The notes: generated from the letters alone by a model not told the origin. Shown: positions 1-7,061, counted from the stretch's first letter. The stretch: DNA of 7,619 nucleotides from VFJL01 sp043721435 (GCA_043721435.1 JAYSQR010000055.1:1-7619), one strand, 5' to 3'. Numbers and translations: made by a program.

Positions 1-22
1 GATACAGTTCCGTCTGTCGCAT
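1..22 (-). CDS. Possible 5' end of a leftward gene (partial, unidentified)
   Basis: On the minus strand an ATG at 22-20 is preceded by a strong Shine-Dalgarno GAGGAG (34-29) with a 6-base spacer, and reads MRQTELY before leaving the window. A -10-like TATACT lies upstream on the same strand (61-56), but no good -35 box was found. Only seven codons are visible, so the product cannot be named. The quality of the ribosome binding site is the main reason to believe it. The start codon lies inside one arm of a 9-bp inverted repeat (see 14-57). The alternative is that this is chance, or part of a mobile-element end. Confidence 0.35.
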
Positions 23-57
23 GGCAGGCTCCTCATCATGGGGTGGGTATGCGACAG
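14..57. promoter_or_regulatory. 9-bp perfect inverted repeat around the leader and start of the leftward gene
   Basis: CTGTCGCAT (14-22) and ATGCGACAG (49-57) are exact reverse complements separated by 26 bases. Read on the minus strand, the first arm falls just after the -10-like TATACT and the second arm contains the ATG start codon. The GAGGAG ribosome binding site lies in the loop. A transcript starting near the -10 could therefore fold its 5' end onto its own start codon. Equally, the two half-sites could be a protein operator. On the plus strand a perfect TATAAT occurs at 58-63 without a recognisable -35, so a rightward promoter toward the TonB fragment is only a weak possibility. Confidence 0.45.
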
Positions 58-95
58 TATAATATATGATTCGTTATTTATGTGTTTAGATACTA

Positions 96-512
96 GTGCA
101 GTCCCAGCCCATTACGAAAGCGCAGACTGCCAGGGATTTTGAAGCTTATCAGAAGCGCCTAAAACGTAAATTTATCGGCGCCCATACGCAGGAGCCGCGC
201 TTCGCCAGCTATGTCAAAGACTGGCGGCTCAAAATAGAGCAACTCGAGAATCTGAATTATCCCGAAGCCGCCAAACGGGAAAAACTGTACGGAACCGTAC
301 AACTCACCGTTGGCATCAAGTCTGATGGCAGCCTGGAATCGGTTGAAATCAATCGTTCCTCAGGAAATAATATCCTGGATGAAGCAGCGATACGCATTGC
401 AAAGCTCGCCGGGCAGAATGGGTTTGCTCCTTTTCCGCCCGAGATCAGCCAGGATATCGACATCCTGCATATCACCCGCACTTGGGTATTTAAGGAACCA
501 CTGAGCGAATAA
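96..512 (+). CDS. TonB C-terminal-domain protein, N-terminally truncated (probable remnant)
   Basis: The 138-residue product is a TonB C-terminal domain. It has NYPEAA at residues 54-59, the YG turn at 65-66, the strand-turn-strand segment from SDG to RSSG at 76-90, LDEAA at 94-98, FPP at 113-115 and the final strand ITRTWVF at 126-132. In full TonB proteins this domain sits in the periplasm and contacts TonB-dependent receptors. Such proteins are usually about 230-300 residues, with an N-terminal membrane helix and a proline-rich arm. Both are missing here. The only start is a GTG at 96, nine bases after an in-frame TAG at 87-89, with no Shine-Dalgarno sequence. None of the three forward frames of 1-95 encodes a TonB-like anchor. 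I infer the 3' fragment of a tonB gene cut off by rearrangement. A short expressed protein is possible but would be cytoplasmic, as there is no signal peptide. Domain assignment is secure; function is doubtful. Confidence 0.7.
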   Translation: MQSQPITKAQTARDFEAYQKRLKRKFIGAHTQEPRFASYVKDWRLKIEQLENLNYPEAAKREKLYGTVQLTVGIKSDGSLESVEINRSSGNNILDEAAIRIAKLAGQNGFAPFPPEISQDIDILHITRTWVFKEPLSE

Positions 513-553
513 TCATGCCGGTTGCAGATTGCACAATCGCCAGACACTGCTGA

Positions 554-594
554 AATGATCGCTGATCATTGCGCGCAAGTTCAATTGATCAGCG
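554..594. promoter_or_regulatory. Cluster of overlapping palindromes upstream of the RND operon (candidate operator)
   Basis: Three perfect dyads overlap in 41 bases. AATGATC-gct-GATCATT occupies 554-570. CGCTGATCA (560-568) pairs with TGATCAGCG (586-594). The 10-base palindrome TTGCGCGCAA lies at 569-578. Three GATC sites fall in this stretch. It ends 31 bases before the RND start codon. There is no T-run after any stem, so a rho-independent terminator for the TonB fragment is unlikely. An operator for a local repressor, as is common before efflux operons, is the preferred inference. No regulator gene is visible in the window and no convincing -35/-10 pair was found. Confidence 0.4.
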
Positions 595-625
595 CCGCCC
601 TAGGTAAGCATAAGTGGGAAGTCGC

Positions 626-3600
626 ATGACCAGATTTTTTATTACCCGGCCAATTTTTGCATCGGTCTTATCAATGATCATCGTTCTGGCGGGTCTGGCC
701 GCCGCGATGCAGTTGCCTATCGCGCAATATCCACAAATCGCGCCCCCCACTGTGGTAGTGACTGCCACCTTCCCCGGAGCCAGCGCAGAAACTCTCGCAA
801 AAACCGTCGCCGCCCCCATCGAGGAGCAGCTAAGCGGCATCGAAGGCTTGCTCTATTTCGACTCCAGCGCGGATTCAAGCGGCACCTTGACCATCACGGC
901 CACGTTTGAAATTGGCACTGAAATCGATCGAGCCACTTTTAATGTGAGCAACCGTCTCAACATTGCGCTGCCGCGCTTACCGGATGAAGTTCGCCGTACC
1001 GGTATCGTGGTGCAAAAGCGTTCCAATGATATTTTGCTGGTGGTGATGCTGACCTCCAAAGACCGGAAATATAACCCGCTTTTTCTGAGCAATTACGTTA
1101 CGCTCAACGTGCTGGATGAATTAAAGCGCACCAAAGGCGTTGGCGAAGCGCGGATTTTCGGTGCGCAGGATTACTCCATGCGTATCTGGCTGCGCCCTGA
1201 TCGCATGGCGCAGCTAGGTATCACCACCAGTGATATTGCGGCTGCCATCCGGACGCAGAATGCACAATACGCCGCCGGCAAGATTGGCCAGGAGCCGGCA
1301 CCGGCTGATCAGCAACTGGTTTATACCGTCACGGCCGAGGGCCGCCTGCTCGAACCCGAGCAATTCGGCAACATCATCCTGCGCGCCGAAGGCCCACGCG
1401 GGGCGCTGTATCTCAAAGACGTGGCACGAATTGAACTCGGCTCGCAAGACTACAACATCCGCACTGCATTGAATGGCGAGCCGGGTGTCGGCATTCCCAT
1501 TTATTTGCAGATCGGAGCGAATGCCCTGGACACCGCGCATGCCATCAAAACGAAAATGGAGGAATTGAAACAACGTTTCCCGGAGGGGATCGATTATGAA
1601 ATCCCGTACGACACCAGTGATTTCGTCAAGGCTTCGATCTGGGAAGTAGTCAAGACACTGGGTGAAGCGATGCTTCTGGTGATCCTGGTGGTGTTTGTGT
1701 TCCTGCAGAGCTGGCGTGCGACGTTAATCCCGATTATCGCAGTGCCTATTTCGCTCATCGGTACTTTTGCTGGCTTGTGGATGCTGGATTTTTCCATCAA
1801 TACCCTGACACTTTTTGCCATGGTGCTATCCATCGGCATTGTGGTGGATGATGCAATTGTCGTGCTGGAAAACATAGAGCGGTTAATGGCGGAAGAAAAA
1901 CTCTCTCCGGTCAACGCGGCAATTAAAGCCATGCAGCAGGTGTCGGGGGCAGTTGTTGCCATGACATTAGTGCTGGTTGCGGTATTTCTGCCGGTCGCTT
2001 TCCTGGGCGGCATTGCCGGTGAGTTATACCGCCAGTTTGCCGTAACAGTGGCCGTAGCTGGGGTCATTTCCGGGGTGGTCGCGCTGACCCTGACCCCAGC
2101 CTTGTGCGCCCTGCTGCTGAAATCCGTCCATGGCAAGTCCCGCTTCTTCCAGCCTTTTAACCACGGATTTGAGCGTATCAGAAAGTTTTATGTGGCCATG
2201 GTCAGCTTGACGCTGCGTCACACCATTATTGGCGCGATAGCATTCGTAGTGGTTATTGGCGGCGTGGTTTATTTGATTAAAACCATCCCCGGCAGCTTTG
2301 TCCCGCCCGAAGATCAGGGCTATGTCATAACCGCAGTTATCATGCCCGATGGCGCAACATTAAGCCGTACTGTTAAAACTACCGACTCAATCCGTGCCAC
2401 GATGGCAGAAGATCCTGCGGTAGCTTTTCAATTTGCGGTGAATGGATTTGATCTCTTTGGCGGCGGCAACAAAACCAACGCAGCGACCATGTTCGTGCGC
2501 ATGACCGATTGGTCTGAACGCACGGCGACTGCGGATGATATCGTCAAGAAGCTGTTTGGCATCGGCATGATGCAGCCGGATGGCCTGGCCATTGCTTTCA
2601 ATCCACCGGCGATCAGTGGATTAGGGAATGCCGGCGGCTTCGAAGTCTACGTGCAAAGCCGGGCAGATTCCGATCCGCTGCGCTTGGCCAGCGTAGTCAA
2701 TGACTTCATCGCTGCATTGCAGCAGGAACCGCGCCTGGCTGGCATCAACACCTTTTTCCGCCCGACTGTGCCGCAATTATTTGTCGAAGTGGATGAAGCC
2801 AAGGCAATTTCGCAAAGCGTCGCCGTCGCCGATATCTACGCCACCTTGCAGAGCACGATGGGCTCGCTCTACATCAATGACTTCAACCGTTCCGGACGCA
2901 CTTACCGCGTGCAATTGCAGGCCGAAGCAGAATATCGCATGAAACCAGAGGATTTAGGCAGGGTTTATGTGCGCGCTCAATCTGGCGCGATGGTGCCTTT
3001 GTCAGCCTTGAGTACAGTAAGCAATATCGTTGGCGCGGACCAACTGGTCCGCTATAACGGCTTGCTAGCGGCAAAGATATTCGGTGGTGGCGCTAGCGGC
3101 GTGAGTTCGGGTGATGCTATTGCAATGGTAGAAAAGATCGCCGCGCAAAACTTGCCTGAAGGCTACCAGATTGCCTGGACTGGTCAGGCCTATCAGGAAA
3201 AACGCACCGGTTCTGCTGCGATTTTCGCCTTCAGCTTTGCCATCATTATGGTGTTCCTGATTCTGGCCGCACAGTTTGAGACCTGGGTGTTACCTTTAGC
3301 CGTCATCATGGCGGTGCCATTCGCGATGGCCGGTGCATTGCTGGCAATATTGCTGCGCGACATGCCCAACGATATCTACTTTCAGATTGGCCTGGTAACG
3401 CTGATCGGGTTGGCGGCAAAGAACGCGATCCTGATTGTCGAATTTGCCAGCCAGAAAATGAAACAGGGCATGCCGGCTGCCCAAGCAGCAATCGAAGCGG
3501 CGCAACTACGCTTCCGGCCGATCGTAATGACCTCGATGGCGTTTGTTCTGGGTGTGGTGCCGCTGGTGATTGCCACCGGCGCGGGTGCGGCTGCGCGCCG

Positions 3601-3739
3601 CTCGATGGGTACTGGGGTCTTTGGCGGCATGCTGCTGGCCACATTCGTCGCCACCATATTCGTCCCGCTGTTCTTCGCCTGGTTCACACGCAAGCACGTA
3701 CAACAGCCGACTGAAAAGGCAGCGGAGGAAACAGTATGA
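626..3739 (+). CDS. RND-family multidrug efflux pump, inner-membrane permease (HAE1 type)
   Basis: An intact 1037-residue resistance-nodulation-division permease, close to the AcrB/MexB/MexF length. It is a proton/drug antiporter that exports hydrophobic compounds from the periplasm and inner-membrane outer leaflet through an adaptor and an outer-membrane channel. The N-terminus MTRFFITRPIFA is the family signature entering TM1. The paired aspartates of the TM4 proton relay are D408 and D409 in GIVVDDAIVVLENIER, the TM10 lysine is K932 in GLAAKNAILIVEFA, and TM11 has FRPIVMTS with the relay arginine. The periplasmic loop reading SNYVTLNVLDELKR resembles MexF-like pumps more than AcrB. ATG 626 is chosen because it gives the canonical N-terminus and follows GGGAAG (616-621); an in-frame GTG at 614 would add four residues. 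The next gene overlaps by four bases. The usual upstream adaptor gene is missing. The substrate cannot be inferred. Confidence 0.96.
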   Translation: MTRFFITRPIFASVLSMIIVLAGLAAAMQLPIAQYPQIAPPTVVVTATFPGASAETLAKTVAAPIEEQLSGIEGLLYFDSSADSSGTLTITATFEIGTEIDRATFNVSNRLNIALPRLPDEVRRTGIVVQKRSNDILLVVMLTSKDRKYNPLFLSNYVTLNVLDELKRTKGVGEARIFGAQDYSMRIWLRPDRMAQLGITTSDIAAAIRTQNAQYAAGKIGQEPAPADQQLVYTVTAEGRLLEPEQFGNIILRAEGPRGALYLKDVARIELGSQDYNIRTALNGEPGVGIPIYLQIGANALDTAHAIKTKMEELKQRFPEGIDYEIPYDTSDFVKASIWEVVKTLGEAMLLVILVVFVFLQSWRATLIPIIAVPISLIGTFAGLWMLDFSINTLTLFAMVLSIGIVVDDAIVVLENIERLMAEEKLSPVNAAIKAMQQVSGAVVAMTLVLVAVFLPVAFLGGIAGELYRQFAVTVAVAGVISGVVALTLTPALCALLLKSVHGKSRFFQPFNHGFERIRKFYVAMVSLTLRHTIIGAIAFVVVIGGVVYLIKTIPGSFVPPEDQGYVITAVIMPDGATLSRTVKTTDSIRATMAEDPAVAFQFAVNGFDLFGGGNKTNAATMFVRMTDWSERTATADDIVKKLFGIGMMQPDGLAIAFNPPAISGLGNAGGFEVYVQSRADSDPLRLASVVNDFIAALQQEPRLAGINTFFRPTVPQLFVEVDEAKAISQSVAVADIYATLQSTMGSLYINDFNRSGRTYRVQLQAEAEYRMKPEDLGRVYVRAQSGAMVPLSALSTVSNIVGADQLVRYNGLLAAKIFGGGASGVSSGDAIAMVEKIAAQNLPEGYQIAWTGQAYQEKRTGSAAIFAFSFAIIMVFLILAAQFETWVLPLAVIMAVPFAMAGALLAILLRDMPNDIYFQIGLVTLIGLAAKNAILIVEFASQKMKQGMPAAQAAIEAAQLRFRPIVMTSMAFVLGVVPLVIATGAGAAARRSMGTGVFGGMLLATFVATIFVPLFFAWFTRKHVQQPTEKAAEETV

Positions 3740-5124
3740 ACCTGCGGCTGCGCATGTTGCTGCTGCTGCCAAGTCTGCTGCTGGCATCCTGCGCCATGGG
3801 GCCCAATTATTCCCGCCCCGCTATCGACACGGCCGATAAGTTTCTCATGGCGGAAACGGAAGGCGAATCGATTGCCAACCTCCCCTGGTGGGAGCTGCTG
3901 CATGACGAACAACTGCAACGGCTGATCAAGCAGGCGCTGGCAGAAAACAGGGACCTCAAACAGGCGGTGGCGAGTGTGGAAGAATTTCAGGCGCGCATAT
4001 CCATGGCACGTTCGGATTTTTTCCCCGGAATCAATATGAGTACCAATGCCCCGGCATTAGGCACTCTTGGCGGCTTCGTCGTGCCAGGATTTCCAACGCC
4101 CTTCAGTTATTTCGGGCAAGGCAGTCTGAACTGGGAAATGGATATCTGGGGCCGGGTCCGCCGCTCCAATGAGGCCGCCCGCGCCGATCTGCTGGCGCGC
4201 GAGGAGAACCGCCGGGCAGTGATTCTCACGCTGGTGAGTGAGGTCGCGCAATCCTATTTTGATCTTCTGCAGCTTGACATGCAGTTGGACATTGCCCGGC
4301 GCACCCTGCAATCGTGGGAGGAAACGGTTGCGCTTGCCCAGCATCGCTTGCGCGGAGGCGTGATCTCCCGGCTCGATGCTGACCAATTCGAGGCGGAACG
4401 TGCCAACGTATCCGCCAGAGTGGCTGAACTGGAACGGCAGATGGTCCAGAAAGAGAACGAACTGAACGTATTGCTGGGAAAGAATCCGGCGCCAATTGCA
4501 CGCGGCCGTCTGCTGACGGAGCAGACGATGCCGCCGGAAGTACCGGCCGGACTTCCTTCCGATCTGCTGCAGCGGCGTCCAGATATTCTGCAGGCGGAAC
4601 AGACCCTGGCAGCCGCCACCGCTAGAATTGGCATGACCAAGGCCGCACGCTTTCCCCGGATCACGCTCACCGGCCTGCTGGGTGTTGCCAGCCCAAGGCT
4701 GGCAAACCTGCTGACTTCCAGTAGCGAATTTGGCATGGGAGGGGTCGGACTAGCCGGCCCATTACTGAACGCGCAAACTCTGGGTCATGAACAGCGGGCG
4801 GTTGAAGCCCAGGCAAGGAAAGTATTGGCTCAATACGAGCAGACCATTCTGGTGGCGTTCAAGGAAGTTGAAGATGCCCTGGTGGCGGTGCGCACGGCGC
4901 AGGATCAACGCAAAGCGCAGCAGGAGCGGGTCGACGCCCTGCGCTCAGCTTTGCAGATAGCCGATCTGCGCCACCAGGCGGGCATTACCAGCCCTGTGGA
5001 AGTGCTCATTGCCAAACGCAGCCTGTTCGCGGCTGAGGCTGCTCTCACAGGCGCGCATCGCCTGCATCTGGTGTCGGTCGTGCAGCTCTACAAAGCCTTG
5101 GGTGGAGGATGGTCGCCGGGATAA
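3736..5124 (+). CDS. Outer-membrane efflux lipoprotein (NodT/OprM/OprN family)
   Basis: A 462-residue TolC-type channel that would carry substrates from the RND pump across the outer membrane. A lipoprotein signal peptide is visible: charged NLRLR, a leucine-rich core and lipobox LLASC with the acylated cysteine at residue 19. It is followed by the family motif MGPNYSRP (21-28). Two outer-membrane efflux repeats follow, roughly residues 60-245 and 270-455. The first carries WEMDIWGR at 133-140 and the second RRPDI at 280-284, with the FP-x-ITLTG segment after it, both typical of NodT-family proteins. The ATG overlaps the pump's TGA (ATGA) and has an excellent SD, GGAGGA at 3724-3729, so the two are translationally coupled. 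No transport-substrate clue is visible. The 3' third of the gene and its downstream flank recur as a decayed copy at 7215-7452. Confidence 0.95.
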   Translation: MNLRLRMLLLLPSLLLASCAMGPNYSRPAIDTADKFLMAETEGESIANLPWWELLHDEQLQRLIKQALAENRDLKQAVASVEEFQARISMARSDFFPGINMSTNAPALGTLGGFVVPGFPTPFSYFGQGSLNWEMDIWGRVRRSNEAARADLLAREENRRAVILTLVSEVAQSYFDLLQLDMQLDIARRTLQSWEETVALAQHRLRGGVISRLDADQFEAERANVSARVAELERQMVQKENELNVLLGKNPAPIARGRLLTEQTMPPEVPAGLPSDLLQRRPDILQAEQTLAAATARIGMTKAARFPRITLTGLLGVASPRLANLLTSSSEFGMGGVGLAGPLLNAQTLGHEQRAVEAQARKVLAQYEQTILVAFKEVEDALVAVRTAQDQRKAQQERVDALRSALQIADLRHQAGITSPVEVLIAKRSLFAAEAALTGAHRLHLVSVVQLYKALGGGWSPG

Positions 5125-5182
5125 ATGAGAGGAGTCGTGCGGTGCTCGGGTCTTGAGTACCCGAATGGCCCGCCGGTCCGGA
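4738..5182 (+). repeat. Intact copy of a direct repeat (3' end of the efflux-channel gene plus flank)
   Basis: This stretch, the last ~130 codons of the channel gene plus ~58 bases after its stop, is matched in the same orientation at 7215-7452. Identity by eye is about 80-85% in coding sequence and slightly lower in the flank. The second copy lacks the part corresponding to 4849-5067. The two copies flank the exbB-exbD-X cassette. Confidence 0.8.
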
Positions 5183-5232
5183 ATCCAAAGCTTTCAACCG
5201 CGCTGCGAGAAAATGCGGCAGTACAAAACTTC
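5125..5232. other. Convergent intergenic region with a small hairpin
   Basis: This lies between the stop of the channel gene (+) and the stop of X (-). TCGGGT (5146-5151) and ACCCGA (5159-5164) form a 6-bp stem with a 7-base loop. No T-run follows on either strand, so a rho-independent terminator is not demonstrated. The sequence up to about 5182 is also present in the second channel-gene copy, but there the right arm of this stem is not conserved. That argues against a selected structure. Confidence 0.3.
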
Positions 5233-6000
5233 CTATCGCATGTAAGGCCTGACGCTTTCGCCAAAAAACTCACGCATCATAAAATCTTCAAGTCCCGCGT
5301 TTTCTTCCATGCGTGCGGACAGGACGACCACGCGGCCGAGGCGGGGTGATTCCCAGTTAAAATTACCCTCGTGATACTGGCGTATCAACTGAATCATCCT
5401 GCGAACGATTGCGCGCTCCACATCACCATCTGGCCCGGCCTCGACTTCGATTAATTCGAGCCGGGAATTGCCGGGATCCGTGGTCCAGCCACGAAATGTA
5501 AACTCGGCTGTCCGGGTTCCCATTCTGACAATTCTAAATATACCATTCGTGCCTGGGGCCTGTAGGTTGCGCTTGATATTGGCCATTCTGATCTCTTCTT
5601 CCGATGGCTGGCGTCCGGGAGCCATCGTTTCAGCGTTTTCACGTTCATCAAAAGTCCCTGCTGCACGGCGGCGTGCTCTGGCCTGGTTGATGTAGGCCAT
5701 CATATCTGTAGGAGCCTCCAAATTGGGGGCTAATGGAGTATCTGATGGGGGTTTTTCGATAGCCTTGGGTTGAACCTTGGCCTGAGCTCGAGGGATTTGA
5801 CGGGGGGACGGCAACGACTCCTGTTCCAGCTTTGATTCCGATAATTCCACAAAACGTGCTTCGATTGAAGGTGGCGTTACAATCTCAATCTTGGGAGATG
5901 TCAGAAATAATCCGAACCCCCAGATGATGAGCAGCCAGATGGCCGCCGCCAGTGGCATCGGCCACCAGAATCGAATCTCCATCGATCTGGAACTTGCCAT
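5233..6000 (-). CDS. TonB-like anchored periplasmic protein with a non-TonB C-terminal domain (protein X)
   Basis: A 255-residue protein and the last gene of the exbB-exbD operon, starting 10 bases after the exbD stop. There is a short basic N-terminus and one membrane helix (about 16-34, PLAAAIWLLIIWGFGLFL) that would put the rest in the periplasm. A proline-rich stretch (about 61-97) follows, then a charged, probably helical segment (98-146), and a compact C-terminal domain (about 152-246) with motifs FRGWTTD, LIEVEAG, NWESPRLGR and FMMREFF. Position, anchor and linker match a TonB-type transmitter for ExbB/ExbD. The C-terminal domain shows none of the TonB signatures (no YP-x-AA, no DG turn followed by S-x-G). 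The helix also lacks the Ser/His pair of E. coli TonB. I believe similar proteins occur beside exbD in other betaproteobacteria but cannot confirm this. ATG 6000 has no clear SD; an ATG at 5982 (MEIRFWW) is an alternative. The molecular function is not established. Confidence 0.85.
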   Translation of the reverse strand: MASSRSMEIRFWWPMPLAAAIWLLIIWGFGLFLTSPKIEIVTPPSIEARFVELSESKLEQESLPSPRQIPRAQAKVQPKAIEKPPSDTPLAPNLEAPTDMMAYINQARARRRAAGTFDERENAETMAPGRQPSEEEIRMANIKRNLQAPGTNGIFRIVRMGTRTAEFTFRGWTTDPGNSRLELIEVEAGPDGDVERAIVRRMIQLIRQYHEGNFNWESPRLGRVVVLSARMEENAGLEDFMMREFFGESVRPYMR

Positions 6001-6010
6001 GTTCAGCGAA

Positions 6011-6412
6011 TTATTTATGTTTCACCGCAATCAAAAAATGCTGGGCGCCGACGGTCCGAGCTTGCAACATTGCTTGCACTACGATGCCCTGCGGGGCTTC
6101 GTGGTCTGCCGACACCACCAGCTTCTGTTGTGAGTCGCGCAGTAACGGTTTGAGCGTAGCGGCCAGGGTCTCCAAGGTAACAGACGTCCGGTTGATAAAG
6201 ATTTTGCTGTCGCTTGTCAGTGTCAGAGTCACCGGCGCATCTGCGCTGAGTTTCTCAGCTTCCCCTTGGGGCAGATTCACCTGCAGGGAATCAAGATTCT
6301 GCATCGACAATGAAGCAAGCATGAATGTCGCCAGCAGGAAAAACATCACATCGATCATCGGAATGATTTCAATGCGGCCTTTGCGAACCGCCCTGGATTT
6401 ACGCAGCTTCAT
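6011..6412 (-). CDS. exbD: ExbD/TolR-family biopolymer transport protein
   Basis: A 133-residue ExbD/TolR-family subunit that, with ExbB, converts the proton gradient into motion of a TonB- or TolA-like partner. After a basic cytoplasmic start comes the hallmark RIEIIPMIDVMFFLLATFML, a single membrane helix containing the essential proton-carrying aspartate (D21 from this start). A periplasmic domain follows, rich in short strands (VNLPQG, TLTLTSD, LVVSADHEAPQG). Length is typical. I chose ATG 6412 because AGGA (6424-6421) sits 8 bases upstream. An in-frame ATG at 6421 would add MAP but has no comparable ribosome site. The gene overlaps the end of exbB by 14 bases and is followed by protein X after 10 bases. 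Whether it belongs to an ExbD or a TolR system is not decided by sequence alone; no pal, tolB or tolA is present. Confidence 0.93.
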   Translation of the reverse strand: MKLRKSRAVRKGRIEIIPMIDVMFFLLATFMLASLSMQNLDSLQVNLPQGEAEKLSADAPVTLTLTSDSKIFINRTSVTLETLAATLKPLLRDSQQKLVVSADHEAPQGIVVQAMLQARTVGAQHFLIAVKHK

Positions 6413-7046
6413 GGGCGCCATCCTGTTGATCCAAACGGATATGATCGATCAGCCGCGTACCCAGACGCTCCATCTCATCCATCGTTTGTGATTGCAGACG
6501 AGAGAAGTAGTTGAATCCGAACAGCGCCACCAACGCGATCAACAAACCGACCACCGTTGCGATGAGTGCTTCAGCCACTCCTCCTGTCACTGCCGTGGGA
6601 TTGACGATACCTTCGCTGCCAATTATCTGGAAGGCGCGCATCATACCGATAACCGTTCCGACCAACCCGAGCAAAGGTGCGGCCGTGACGATGGTTTCCA
6701 GCGCCCACAGCCTGCGGGCAAGATTCGATTCGATCACTTGGGCTTCATCCGCCGCACGGGATTCAGTCCACCATGAGGGTTGATGTCTGTTGGAAATCAG
6801 CACCTCAAAGAAACGCTTGTAATAGTGGCGCTCATCCAGCCCTGAAAGGATTTTCTCCAGGTCTGCCCATTTGAAGCCATAGTTTTCAACCAGGTTCAGC
6901 AAGTCATGCGAAAGCCGGGCAAAACGCCAATAGAGAAATGCTTTTTCAAGCATGATCGCCAGAGCGATGATCGCCAGCAACGACAATGGCAGAATAATTA
7001 TCCCGCCGAGTTTTAGTGTGGTCAAAGTTTGATCCAGCTCTTCCAT
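6399..7046 (-). CDS. exbB: MotA/TolQ/ExbB proton-channel family protein
   Basis: A 215-residue ExbB/TolQ-type subunit forming the pentameric inner-membrane motor around ExbD. There are three membrane helices: about 13-33, 115-137 and 155-178. A cytoplasmic loop of about 80 residues lies between the first two. The second helix has LLGLVGTVIGMM with the conserved threonine (T131). The third has GGVAEALIATVVGLL with the pore-facing glutamate (E159) and threonine (T164), equivalent to the functional E176 and T181 of E. coli ExbB. The start is set at ATG 7046 because GGAGGT (7056-7051) lies four bases upstream and MEELDQTL leads straight into TM1. An in-frame ATG at 7139 would add 31 residues of no family resemblance. 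It is first gene of exbB-exbD-X, transcribed convergently to the efflux operon. Confidence 0.94.
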   Translation of the reverse strand: MEELDQTLTTLKLGGIIILPLSLLAIIALAIMLEKAFLYWRFARLSHDLLNLVENYGFKWADLEKILSGLDERHYYKRFFEVLISNRHQPSWWTESRAADEAQVIESNLARRLWALETIVTAAPLLGLVGTVIGMMRAFQIIGSEGIVNPTAVTGGVAEALIATVVGLLIALVALFGFNYFSRLQSQTMDEMERLGTRLIDHIRLDQQDGAHEAA

Positions 7047-7050
7047 ATTT

Positions 7051-7056
7051 ACCTCC
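7051..7056 (-). promoter_or_regulatory. Strong ribosome binding site that decides the exbB start
   Basis: GGAGGT on the minus strand, four bases before ATG 7046. This is a full anti-SD match and the reason the longer reading from 7139 is rejected. Confidence 0.8.
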
Positions 7057-7061
7057 AAATT

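Noticed and set aside
58..63. Perfect TATAAT as a promoter for the TonB fragment
   Set aside because: There is no -35 at a suitable distance, no extended -10, and no ribosome site before GTG 96. The sequence is also part of an AT-rich stretch fitting a leftward leader.
614..625. GTG 614 as the RND pump start
   Set aside because: It would add MGSR before the canonical MTRFFITRPIFA, and the GGGAAG motif is properly spaced for ATG 626.
1594..2136. 180-codon open frame on the minus strand inside the RND gene
   Set aside because: It is antisense to conserved transmembrane segments of the pump, with low-complexity Thr/Ala/Met/Ser-rich composition and no ribosome site. It is a shadow of the real gene.
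3382..3918. 178-codon open frame on the minus strand across the pump/channel junction
   Set aside because: It lies opposite two well-supported coupled genes and shows no domain or family resemblance.
5146..5164. Hairpin as rho-independent terminator between the convergent operons
   Set aside because: The stem is only 6 bp, there is no T-run on either strand, and its right arm is not preserved in the duplicated flank at 7410-7440.
5125..5349. Small 74-codon open frame directly after the channel gene
   Set aside because: It has no ribosome site, overlaps the 3' end of X, and the equivalent flank in the second copy does not keep the same frame.
5952..6491. 179-codon open frame on the plus strand opposite exbD and X
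   Set aside because: It is antisense to exbD, whose proton-relay helix and reading frame are unmistakable. The plus-strand product has no recognisable features.
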